The translations under genes and the position numbers were made by a program. A DNA stretch of 64,000 bases from Sulfopaludibacter sp035606355 (lineage in GTDB: Bacteria > Acidobacteriota > Terriglobia > Bryobacterales > Bryobacteraceae), in NCBI GenBank assembly GCA_035606355.1, contig DATNFO010000045.1:147491-211490 (forward strand), in the 5' to 3' direction. The notes beneath the pieces are model-generated. The model worked only from the letters and a program-made list of their open reading frames with translations. It ran no database searches and was not told the origin of the DNA. This document shows positions 1-7,522 of this stretch, in pieces. Every line of letters starts with the position of its first letter. The stretch's first letter is position 1.

Positions 1-942
1 CCCTGCGTTGCCGCCCGCGATAATCTGTCCCGTGCCGAAGGTGCGGAGCGTGCCGCCTTGAATCAGCGCATCCTGCAACACCACGGTGGAACCGTCGAGC
101 GCCTGAATTGTGCCGCCCGCATTATTCATCCCGTAACCGATCAGGTCGGTGGAATCGCCGCGCAGCATCAGTATGCCGCCGCCGGAAGCCTGCATGGTTC
201 CGTTGTTGGCGGCTTCATTGAGACCGTATCCCGTAAAGAACTGCAGCGTGTTGCCTGCCGAGTTGGCGTCCACCAGACCGTGGTTGGTGATGCTGAACGG
301 ATTGCCTGGCCCGGTGGCGTCGCCCCAACCTTCGAACGTTCCCGAATTGACCAGCGTGCCCGTGTGGCCGAACGGCCCGTTGCCATAAAAGAAGCTGAGA
401 AAGCCGCCTTTCATATTGATCACGCCGCCGGCACTGTTCATCTGGATGACGCTGTTGTTGGCGAAGGAGCCGGTGAATTCCAGTTCTCCGGCCACGTTGA
501 TGGTGCCGGTGTTCTGAATGCCGCCCGTGCCTGTCGCCCAATCGTCGTATGCCAGCCGGCCGCCGGTATCCACGTTGATGGTGGCCTGATTGATGAACGT
601 CGGATTAGACAGCGTATCCCTGCCCACGTCGAGGCCGCCCGCGGTGGTGTTCGCAATCGTGAGGCTCGCGACGCTGGAGACGATCAGGCTGTCCACCTGT
701 ATCTGGTGATTGACGTTCACCGGGAACGCGAGGCTGACCGCGCCCGAATTGATGGTCACGTTGAACGTGTTGTGGTTCGGGTCCGTGAAGTTGTCAGGCA
801 TCGTGGCGGGGCTCCAGTTGCCGCCGATGAGCCAGTCATTGCTGACGCCGCCTACCCAGGTGGAGTTCACGATTGTTCCGGCTTGCGCCGCGGCGGCAAA
901 TAGGAGCAGGGCCGCACCGCGAAAAGTTCGAGGTATCCGCAT
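1..942 (-). CDS. Secreted repeat-rich surface protein (partial, C-terminus off window)
   Basis: The frame is open from an ATG at 942 down to position 1 with no stop, so at least 314 residues are encoded and the C-terminus lies outside the window. The N-terminus is a clear signal peptide (MRIPRTFRGAALLLFAAAAQA). The mature part starts with a W-x-GG...DW...GNWS motif and continues with many short N/G/T-rich beta-strand units of the type 'NSGTIN.AGGTL', as in pectin-lyase-like or autotransporter-type beta-helix surface proteins. In this lineage such proteins often end in a PEP-CTERM sorting tail, which cannot be seen here. Function unknown; probably exported and perhaps cell-surface or exopolysaccharide-associated. 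Overlapping frames on the other strand are coding shadows. Confidence 0.7.
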   Translation of the reverse strand, partial: MRIPRTFRGAALLLFAAAAQAGTIVNSTWVGGVSNDWLIGGNWSPATMPDNFTDPNHNTFNVTINSGAVSLAFPVNVNHQIQVDSLIVSSVASLTIANTTAGGLDVGRDTLSNPTFINQATINVDTGGRLAYDDWATGTGGIQNTGTINVAGELEFTGSFANNSVIQMNSAGGVINMKGGFLSFFYGNGPFGHTGTLVNSGTFEGWGDATGPGNPFSITNHGLVDANSAGNTLQFFTGYGLNEAANNGTMQASGGGILMLRGDSTDLIGYGMNNAGGTIQALDGSTVVLQDALIQGGTLRTFGTGQIIAGGNAG

Positions 943-1037
943 TTCCCGATCAGAGTACGGTGGAAGAGCCCGCCCGGGCACCACGTACGTTCGTAGCCGC
1001 GAGTTTGGGTCAGTACTAGGACGGGGGCAACGTAGGA

Positions 1038-1121
1038 CCTTTTGCCGCTCCCTTACGGTCACGGCTCCGTATGTGCATGGTGCTGCTAACGGAGCCGTGA
1101 CCGTTAGGGAGCGGTAAAAGG
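1038..1121. repeat. Mosaic palindromic intergenic repeat, copy 1
   Basis: A 33-nt arm at 1038-1070 pairs with 1089-1121 (two mismatches) around an 18-nt loop. The arms carry the core ACCGCTCCCTTACGGTCACG followed by GCTCCGT. A 36-nt stretch at 1106-1141, including half of the palindrome, is repeated directly at 1183-1218. The same palindrome occurs near 25.2, 32.9 and 63.7 kb. The gap 943-1232 holds no gene that I can support; this repeat fills most of it. Confidence 0.85.
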
Positions 1122-1182
1122 TGCATCGAAAGGCGAATGGATCGCGACGAGAACGGCAGCCGGATCTCTTCACCGCCCCGTC

Positions 1183-1218
1183 AGGGAGCGGTAAAAGGTG
1201 CATCGAAAGGCGAATGGA
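1183..1218. repeat. Direct repeat of the palindrome's right half
   Basis: These 36 nt are identical to 1106-1141: the right arm end plus a flank reading AAAAGGTGCATCGAAAGGCG. It shows that half-elements are copied separately from the full palindrome. Confidence 0.8.
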
Positions 1219-1232
1219 GTGCGACGAGCGCA

Positions 1233-1898
1233 TCAAACCAGGCGATTGCGAATCGCTTTGGCTACCGCTTCGCTCTTGGAGTGGACTTGCAGCTTGGAAT
1301 AGATATTGCGCAGGTGAAAGCTGATGGTGTGGACGGTGACGCCAAGCTCGGCGGCCGCGGTCTTGTAGTTGTGGCCTTCCACAAACAGCTTCAAAAGGCG
1401 GATCTCATGCGGGCTCAGATCGCAGCCGGAGCGGTCCGGCGGGCGGATCTCGCGGAACAGCGAAACCACGCGCGCGGCGACTTCCGGCGACATGGGCGCG
1501 CCGCCCGAAACCGCCTCCTTCAGCGCTTCGAGCAACCGCGCGGGCGGCGTTTTCTTGAGCAGATAGCCGCAGGCCCCGGCGCAGATGGCGTCGAAGATGC
1601 GCTCATCGTCCTGGTGCACCGTGAGCATCAGGATGGCGAGGCTCGGAAACCGTTCCTTCAGAATGCGAATGCCTTCGATGCCGCTCATTCCGGGCAGGGC
1701 GATATCGTTCAGCACGACGTCCGGCGCCGCCGCATCCACCTCTTGAAATGCCTCCTCCATGCTGCGCCAGGAGCCGCAGCAGCGGAAACCCTGCGTGCCG
1801 TTGATGAGCATGGCGAGACCCTCGCGCAGCTCGCGGCGGTCTTCGACGATGGCTACTTTAATGGCGTTACCGGGCGAATGTTCCACAGGAGTTTGCAC
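1233..1898 (-). CDS. LuxR/NarL-family response regulator
   Basis: A 221-residue cytoplasmic DNA-binding regulator, the probable phosphotransfer partner of the sensor kinase encoded immediately upstream. The receiver domain (about residues 13-130) shows the acidic VEDRRELREGL start, the phospho-acceptor Asp in LNDIALPGMSG and the KK lysine in GYLLKKTPPARL. The C-terminal LuxR/GerE helix-turn-helix (about 158-221) reads LSPHEIRLLKLFVEG...TVHTISFHLRNIYSKLQ. No ATG is available; GTG at 1898 is the most upstream good start, 34 nt after the kinase stop. The residue before the phospho-Asp is Asn where Met is usual, which should not block phosphorylation. It probably controls the adjacent polysaccharide-lyase operon; that is inferred from position only. 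Confidence 0.9.
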   Translation of the reverse strand: MQTPVEHSPGNAIKVAIVEDRRELREGLAMLINGTQGFRCCGSWRSMEEAFQEVDAAAPDVVLNDIALPGMSGIEGIRILKERFPSLAILMLTVHQDDERIFDAICAGACGYLLKKTPPARLLEALKEAVSGGAPMSPEVAARVVSLFREIRPPDRSGCDLSPHEIRLLKLFVEGHNYKTAAAELGVTVHTISFHLRNIYSKLQVHSKSEAVAKAIRNRLV

Positions 1899-1932
1899 TT
1901 GCAGCTTGACAGGTTCCCTAACAGCTTCTCAA

Positions 1933-4900
1933 CTACGAGTTCTGGTAGGGAACCTCCAGACTGACCACCGTTCCTTCCTTCGACGACTTGATTTCGATTC
2001 CGCCGCCCATTACCGCGGCGCGTGTTTGCATCCCTGTCAAACCGTGCCCATCGGCATGCGCCGGCATCTCAAAACCCGTGCCGTTATCCGCCACCCGCAG
2101 CAGCAGGCGGGAGCCGCCCACCTTCATCGCAACCTCCGCTTCCGTGCAGCCGGAGTGGCGCACCAGGTTGTTCACCGCTTCCTTGAAAATCAGGAACACC
2201 TGGCGGCGCAGGTTGCCTTCCAGTCGGATGTCCTGTTCGTCGCCGGGCAGCAGCAGCTTGAACTGAATGCCGCGCGCGGTCAGGGTATCGGCGGCGAAGC
2301 GGCGCATGCGATGCACCAGATCCTTGAGATGGTCGCGCTGCGGGTTGATGGCCCAGACGATGTCGCTCATGCTATCGATGAGCTCGCTCGAGGCGCGCGA
2401 AATGTAGGCAAGCGGCTCGGCGACCCCCGGGTCGGCGGGAGCGAGGCGGCGCTGCACCACTTCGCTGAAGACGGCGATCTGCGTGAGCGTCGAACCGATA
2501 TCGTCGTGCAGGTCCGCGGCGATAGCCTTGCGCACACGCTCCAATTCCGCGATGCGCTCTTCGCGGCTGCGGCGCAGTTCGGTAACGCGCCGCTCGCGGT
2601 AGCGCTCGAACGCGACAGTTGCGCCGGCCGCCATGGCGATCATCAGCGCGAGCGCCCACCAGCGCTTCCACACCGGAGGCAGAATCCGGAAACTCAGCGT
2701 GGCCGGGGATGATGCCGGCAAACCTTCGCCGCCGATGGTGCGCACCAGAAAGCGGTAGTTGCCCGGAGGCAGACGCTCATAATTGACGGTGCGCAGCGTC
2801 GTCGGCCGGCTCCAACCGTCATCGGCGCCTTCCAGCTTGTACTGAAAAAAGGGCGGGTCGAGCGAGAACGTCACGCTGAAGTAATCGATCTGCACGGCAT
2901 CGCGCGCCGCGGGCAGATCGCCTTCATCCAGCGTGCGCGTGCCCAGCGGCGCCACCGGCATTTCGATACCGTTGATGCGCACAGAGCCCACGAACGCGGG
3001 CGGAGGCGGAACGGAAGGGTGCGCCTGCGGCGTGACGCGGCTCACACCGGCTCGCGTGCTGAACCAGAGAGCGCCCGTGTGGTCGCGGAAGATGGAAAAG
3101 GCGCGGCCGGAGGGCATGCTCTCGGCGCTCGCGAAGCGGCGCACCCGGTTGGCCGCGGGGTCCAGGGTATCGACGCCTTCCGATGAGTTCATGTAGATAC
3201 GGCCGGTGGCATCTTCGCCGATGGAGCCGATGAAAGATTCGGCCAATCCGTCGCGCGCGGTGTAGACTGCGGGCTTTAGAGTATCGCCATCGTGCCGGTC
3301 GACGCGGAGCAGGCCTTTCTGCACGTTCAGGCACCAGATACGGTCGGAACTATCCACAAAACAACTCGGAATGACCCCTTCCGGGATGCCCTCGGCGGGC
3401 CCGAAGAACTGGAACCTGCCGTTGCGAAAGCGCGCCAGACCGCCTTCCCGGAAGGCGATCCACACGTCGCCGGAGCGATCTTCGAACAGCATACTCGCCT
3501 GCACCAGCGGCGGCAGGCCGTCGGCTTCGGTGAAGCGCGTGAAGGTATCGGTGGCGCGATTCCAGCGTGCGATCGAGTTGTGCGGCAGGGTCCAGCCGGC
3601 GGTCCAGATATCGCCGCGGCTGTCTTCCATGATGCGAATGACGCGCGTATCGGGAAGCCCATCGCGCACTGTGTACACCACCTTCGGTCTGGCGCGGGCG
3701 AGGTCTTCGGTGCGCGCGACTCTCGCAAAGCGCACCAGCCCGATGGTGGTGGCAGCCCACCATTCGCCGAGATGATCCACCAGCAGACATTGCGGCGATT
3801 GCCAGGTGGCATTCGCAATCTGCGGCCGCAGCAGCGGAAACACGGTGAACCGCTCGTCATTGTAAACGCCGACCTGCATGTTGCCGGTAGCGGAAACGAT
3901 GCGCCCCTGCGGATCTTCAAACGTGGTATTCACCCAGCTCAAGCCGTCCGATTCGCCGTACCCGACGAAGCCGTGCATGCTCAGTTTGACGGCGCCGCTG
4001 CTCACGGTGCCGAGCCAGACGTTGCCGTCGCGATCTTCCGCCATGGGACCGCCGAGATCGCGCATCACGGGGCGGTTGTATTCGACGGCGTGCAACTTCC
4101 CCGCCACGGCTTCAAACAAGCCCGCCAGGCAGGCGATCCAGATGCGCCCATCGGCAAAACGGTAGAGCCCGAGCACGTGCGGCTGGGCATCGCGGCCCAC
4201 GATGCGGGCATATTGCGCCTGTCCGGGAGTCGAGGGCGGGGCGAACGCAAGCGAGGCGGTGGAACCGGCGCGAAACGTGCTGCCCGAGGCTAAGGCGGAG
4301 CGCAGTGCGTAATCCACGCTGACGCGGGCGGCGGCGCGCACCTGCTCGGCCGGTTGCGGGCGCAGAACAAAGATGCCGAGCTCATGCGCGATCCAGACCT
4401 CGCCACCGCGACCCACGGTGATGGCGTTCACGTGGTCCGTAGCGGCGGACGCGACGATGGGGTACTGCACCAGGCGACCGTCCGGCAGGATGCGAACGGC
4501 GCCGTACTTGGTGCCCATCCACAAACTGCCTTCGTCACCTTCGGCGAAGGCCCAGATTTGCACGACGCTTTCCGAACGGCCCGGAAGGTTCAGCGGGTAC
4601 GGCTTGATCTCGCCGCGCTCGCTCGAATCGTTCATGGTGAAGAGGCCGCCATCGGTGCCCAGCCAGATGACGCCTTTGCGGTCGCGGTAAATGGCATTGA
4701 CGCGATCGCTGGCGACTTCATTGCCGATGTGGAAGGTCTTGATGGGACGGCTCGGGGCATTGGCGTCATAGCGCGCGAGTCCGCCATTAGTGCCGAACCA
4801 GTAAACGCCCGCCGGGTATTCCAGCATGCCGTTCACGATTGGGTACGGCAGCCCCTGAGCCATGCGGATATTGGTGAAGTGCGCGCCATCGAAGCGGCTC

Positions 4901-5061
4901 ATGCCGTCGCCGGTGCAGAACCAGACGAAGCCGTGGGAATCCGGGTAAACGCACTGCACCTGCGTGTAGGCGAGTCCATCGTCGATGGAGTAGATCTTCA
5001 AGGGCAGCTCGGCGGCGCGAGCGGTGAGGAGCGCAAGGATGAGCGCGGCGATGCGTATCAT
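1933..5061 (-). CDS. Two-component propeller sensor histidine kinase
   Basis: A 1042-residue membrane sensor. After a signal peptide (MIRIAALILALLTARAAELP) come many propeller repeats of the Reg_prop type (e.g. GVIWLGTDGGLF, GDIWTAGW), making two beta-propellers to about residue 680. A Y_Y_Y domain follows (PPFFQYKLEGADDGW), then a membrane segment near 790 and a HisKA_3 domain with the phospho-His in ADLHDDIGSTLTQ. The C-terminal HATPase has N-box and G-box features (NNLVRHSG, VADNGTGFEM, GHGLTGMQTRA). The ATG overlaps the stop of the upstream lyase gene as ATGA (5058-5061), so the two are translationally coupled. Related sensors in Bacteroidetes detect polysaccharide fragments. Here the ligand is probably linked to the lyase product, which is inference. 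Confidence 0.93.
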   Translation of the reverse strand: MIRIAALILALLTARAAELPLKIYSIDDGLAYTQVQCVYPDSHGFVWFCTGDGMSRFDGAHFTNIRMAQGLPYPIVNGMLEYPAGVYWFGTNGGLARYDANAPSRPIKTFHIGNEVASDRVNAIYRDRKGVIWLGTDGGLFTMNDSSERGEIKPYPLNLPGRSESVVQIWAFAEGDEGSLWMGTKYGAVRILPDGRLVQYPIVASAATDHVNAITVGRGGEVWIAHELGIFVLRPQPAEQVRAAARVSVDYALRSALASGSTFRAGSTASLAFAPPSTPGQAQYARIVGRDAQPHVLGLYRFADGRIWIACLAGLFEAVAGKLHAVEYNRPVMRDLGGPMAEDRDGNVWLGTVSSGAVKLSMHGFVGYGESDGLSWVNTTFEDPQGRIVSATGNMQVGVYNDERFTVFPLLRPQIANATWQSPQCLLVDHLGEWWAATTIGLVRFARVARTEDLARARPKVVYTVRDGLPDTRVIRIMEDSRGDIWTAGWTLPHNSIARWNRATDTFTRFTEADGLPPLVQASMLFEDRSGDVWIAFREGGLARFRNGRFQFFGPAEGIPEGVIPSCFVDSSDRIWCLNVQKGLLRVDRHDGDTLKPAVYTARDGLAESFIGSIGEDATGRIYMNSSEGVDTLDPAANRVRRFASAESMPSGRAFSIFRDHTGALWFSTRAGVSRVTPQAHPSVPPPPAFVGSVRINGIEMPVAPLGTRTLDEGDLPAARDAVQIDYFSVTFSLDPPFFQYKLEGADDGWSRPTTLRTVNYERLPPGNYRFLVRTIGGEGLPASSPATLSFRILPPVWKRWWALALMIAMAAGATVAFERYRERRVTELRRSREERIAELERVRKAIAADLHDDIGSTLTQIAVFSEVVQRRLAPADPGVAEPLAYISRASSELIDSMSDIVWAINPQRDHLKDLVHRMRRFAADTLTARGIQFKLLLPGDEQDIRLEGNLRRQVFLIFKEAVNNLVRHSGCTEAEVAMKVGGSRLLLRVADNGTGFEMPAHADGHGLTGMQTRAAVMGGGIEIKSSKEGTVVSLEVPYQNS

Positions 5062-6890
5062 TGTCCGGCTTCGAGACGGATGTAGTCGTAAATGATACCG
5101 CTGGTGAGTCCTCCGGCGGGAATGGTGAGGGTGAGATCGTTACGGCCTTCCTTCAATAAGGAGGCATCGAAGACGACGTCCTTCTCCACCCAACTTCCCT
5201 GTATGCCGTCGCGATTGATGGTGGCGTTGTAGACGAGACCGGTGACCGTTCCGGCGGGCTGGCCGTTCACGCCGACCTCGATGCTGCGCGCGCCCACGCC
5301 GCTGAGCGCGAGACGCAGCGTGGCCTTGCCGGACTGCTGCTGCGCGAGATTGAAGTGGATGGTCCACGTGGTTGCGCGTCCGCGCGCGCGGCCGGTGTTG
5401 TCATCGGTGAGGGCGTGCGGAACCTGCTCGAAGAACCAGTCTTTGCGATAGTCGCTCTTGCCGATGGTGTAGTCGACATCGTTCGGAAAGAGCTTCGGAT
5501 ATTCGACATACCAGCCCCAGTGGAAGTAGTCGCCGCCCTTGAAGAACTCCGTGCCGTTGCGGTTGGGAATGCCGATGTCCCAGAGCTGCTTGCCGTAGCG
5601 GACGGGCTTCCATGCGAGCTTGCCGAGATCGAGCGGCTTGCCCGCGGCGACGGTGATGGTTGCCTGGGAGTACTCGCCGAGGACGCCATCGGCGATGGCG
5701 TGCAGCTCATACGTGCCGGGGCGAATATTGGCGATGGAGAAGCGGCCGTCGGCCGATCCGCGCGTCCAGAACTCGTAGTGCTTGGCATCGTTCTGCCACG
5801 TCATGGGAGGCGCATCGGGCGCGGCGAGTCCGACCAGCAGATGGGGCAGCTTCGTCGAGGCGGTTTGCGGATCGTCGAGGACGATTTGTCCGCTGACGGC
5901 TCCGCGATCGGAACGCTTGGGATAATCGACGCCGGTCACCCAATCGTACGGCCACTTCGCGGCTTCGGTGCGCGCGCGGGCGAGCGCGTCCTGAAACATC
6001 GCGTTGGGATCGGCCGCGGAATTGACGTAGATGAGGATGGGGCCGACGACTTTGGTCCACACTTCGCCCTCGCCGAGCGGGAGAATGCTGCCGCCATAGT
6101 GCGTGCCGCGCCAGTAATCGAGGATGGTGGGGTCGCCGCCCTGGTTGTCGTCATTGTGGCCGGTGAGCTCGACGTGCGTGGGTCCCGAGGAGAGGTACTC
6201 CATGCTTGGATTGATGAGATAGAAGCCGACGTGCTGTTTGGTGCTGGACCAGCCGAAGGCCGGGATATCGAACTGCGTGGCGGAGTAGTCGTACTTGTGC
6301 TCGGCGCGGCCGGCATAGGGTCCGGTAGTGAGGCGGCGGGCTTCCTTGGCGTTGAGGGGAGTGCCGTGGTCCCAATCGGAGCCGCTGGGCATGAGGGCGT
6401 TGCGGCGGGCATCGATGGACATCCAATCGAAGACTTCGGGGTTGAGCTTGGCTCCGAAGCGGCTTTCGCCAATCTGCGTGCGCGGCTCGCCGGCGGTGTG
6501 GGAGAAGATGGCGTAGGTGTAGATGCCGTGATCGTCGCGGCCGAGAGAGTAGCGGATTTCGAGGTCGAAGTTCTCGCGAAGTCCGGCGCCTTTGATGGCG
6601 ACTTCCGCGCGGTCGCCTTTGTTCGCGGCGGGGTCGATGGTGACGGCGGAATCGAGATGCGCGGCTCGCGAGGGGTCCTGTTCCCAGTATCCGGCGTGCG
6701 TGCCGGAGGTGTAACCCATGAGCTCGAGGTTCTTGTACTTGAGGCTGGTGAGATGGCCGCTGTGCCTATCGATCTGAGCGGTGATGTAGGCGTTGGCGAG
6801 GGTGAAGTGCTGAGGGTCCTGGGTGAGGGTGACTGGCGAGTCGGCGGCGTAGGCGGCGGTGGCCAGGAGCAGGGGGAGGAGGATGCGCAT
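5058..6890 (-). CDS. Rhamnogalacturonan lyase-like polysaccharide lyase (PL4 type)
   Basis: A 610-residue exported protein with signal peptide MRILLPLLLATAAYA. An N-terminal catalytic-like beta-sandwich domain runs to about residue 310. A carboxypeptidase-regulatory/fibronectin-like middle domain (about 325-425) includes GTYELHAIADGVLGEYS. The C-terminal carbohydrate-binding-like jelly roll (about 430-610) has LWDIGIPNRNGTEF, FHWGWYVEYPKLFPND and a SGIIYDYIRLE ending typical of the PL4 architecture. Family members cleave the rhamnose-galacturonate backbone of pectin by beta-elimination. It is first gene of an operon with a propeller sensor kinase and a response regulator. The fold assignment is from recalled motifs; the catalytic residues were not aligned, so exact substrate is uncertain. 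Confidence 0.85.
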   Translation of the reverse strand: MRILLPLLLATAAYAADSPVTLTQDPQHFTLANAYITAQIDRHSGHLTSLKYKNLELMGYTSGTHAGYWEQDPSRAAHLDSAVTIDPAANKGDRAEVAIKGAGLRENFDLEIRYSLGRDDHGIYTYAIFSHTAGEPRTQIGESRFGAKLNPEVFDWMSIDARRNALMPSGSDWDHGTPLNAKEARRLTTGPYAGRAEHKYDYSATQFDIPAFGWSSTKQHVGFYLINPSMEYLSSGPTHVELTGHNDDNQGGDPTILDYWRGTHYGGSILPLGEGEVWTKVVGPILIYVNSAADPNAMFQDALARARTEAAKWPYDWVTGVDYPKRSDRGAVSGQIVLDDPQTASTKLPHLLVGLAAPDAPPMTWQNDAKHYEFWTRGSADGRFSIANIRPGTYELHAIADGVLGEYSQATITVAAGKPLDLGKLAWKPVRYGKQLWDIGIPNRNGTEFFKGGDYFHWGWYVEYPKLFPNDVDYTIGKSDYRKDWFFEQVPHALTDDNTGRARGRATTWTIHFNLAQQQSGKATLRLALSGVGARSIEVGVNGQPAGTVTGLVYNATINRDGIQGSWVEKDVVFDASLLKEGRNDLTLTIPAGGLTSGIIYDYIRLEAGQ

Positions 6891-6902
6891 CGGTAATATT
6901 TG

Positions 6903-6961
6903 AACACGCCGTGCCGACAGGAATCTTTCCTGTCGGGTCGAGCGGAGCTCGACGGCGTGTT
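6903..6961. repeat. REP-like compound hairpin upstream of the RAYT gene
   Basis: An outer stem, AACACGCCGT at 6903-6912 with ACGGCGTGTT at 6952-6961, encloses two hairpins: CCGACAGGAA (6914-6923) with TTCCTGTCGG (6927-6936), and GTCGAGC (6937-6943) with GCTCGAC (6947-6953). It can fold as a three-way junction 11 nt before the transposase start and shares the CGACAGGAA arm with the downstream hairpin. Confidence 0.85.
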
Positions 6962-6972
6962 ACAACAAGCCA

Positions 6973-7452
6973 GTGAGTTTCTACAAGCGCCGGCTTCCTC
7001 ACTGGCAACCTGAAGGAGCCGCACTGTTTGTAACCTGGCGCCTCGCCGGGTCCATCGCCGCGACGGACGAACATCCATCTACAGGCCCGTACCACCTACA
7101 GGACGAAAAGCTAGCCGGCTTAGTAGCCACGGCACTACGCTATGGCGAGAAGACGCTCAACCTTTATCGTCTTCGAGCCTGGGTCATCATGCCCAACCAC
7201 GTTCACCTCTTAATCGAACCCAGTGCGCCCATAGCCGAGATCACATCGAGTATCAAGCGTTTCACCGCCGCCCGAGCCAACAAGCTTCTCAAACTTACAG
7301 GAACACCGTTCTGGCGTGACGAATCCTTCGATCGTTGGATGCGCACAAAAACCGAAGCTGACGACATCGTCGAGTACATCGAGCAGAATCCCGTCCGTGC
7401 AGGCTTGGTCCGTACTCCCGAAGATTGGCCCTGGTCCAGTGCAGCAAAGTGA
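6973..7452 (+). CDS. REP-associated tyrosine transposase (RAYT, Y1/IS200-like)
   Basis: A 159-residue HUH-type single-strand transposase of the domesticated RAYT class. It shows the His-hydrophobic-His pair in MPNHVHLLIEP, the DESFDRWMR segment that follows the catalytic helix region, and a C-terminal YIEQNPVRAGLV...WPWSSA signature. Such proteins nick and join single-stranded REP sequences. No partner TnpB is present. The gene is enclosed by two REP-like compound hairpins sharing the sequence CGACAGGAA, the usual arrangement for a RAYT with its cognate sites. The HUH residues look intact, so it may be active. Confidence 0.93.
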   Translation: MSFYKRRLPHWQPEGAALFVTWRLAGSIAATDEHPSTGPYHLQDEKLAGLVATALRYGEKTLNLYRLRAWVIMPNHVHLLIEPSAPIAEITSSIKRFTAARANKLLKLTGTPFWRDESFDRWMRTKTEADDIVEYIEQNPVRAGLVRTPEDWPWSSAAK

Positions 7453-7520
7453 CGACAGGAATACGCGTGTAGAAAGGCCGCGCTTCGCGCGGCACGACAG
7501 GAAAGGATTCCTGTCGTCAC
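7449..7520. repeat. REP-like compound hairpin downstream of the RAYT gene
   Basis: A perfect 14-bp outer stem, GTGACGACAGGAAT (7449-7462) with ATTCCTGTCGTCAC (7507-7520), encloses a hairpin GCCGCGC-TTC-GCGCGGC (7477-7493). The left arm overlaps the RAYT stop codon. A competing fold pairs CGACAGGAA (7495-7503) with TTCCTGTCG (7508-7516). It shares its arm sequence with the upstream element. Confidence 0.88.
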
Positions 7521-7522
7521 GG

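Noticed and set aside
58..903. Plus-strand frame opposite the left-edge gene
   Set aside because: It has no domain, while the minus strand encodes a signal peptide and regular beta-strand repeats in a frame open to the window edge.
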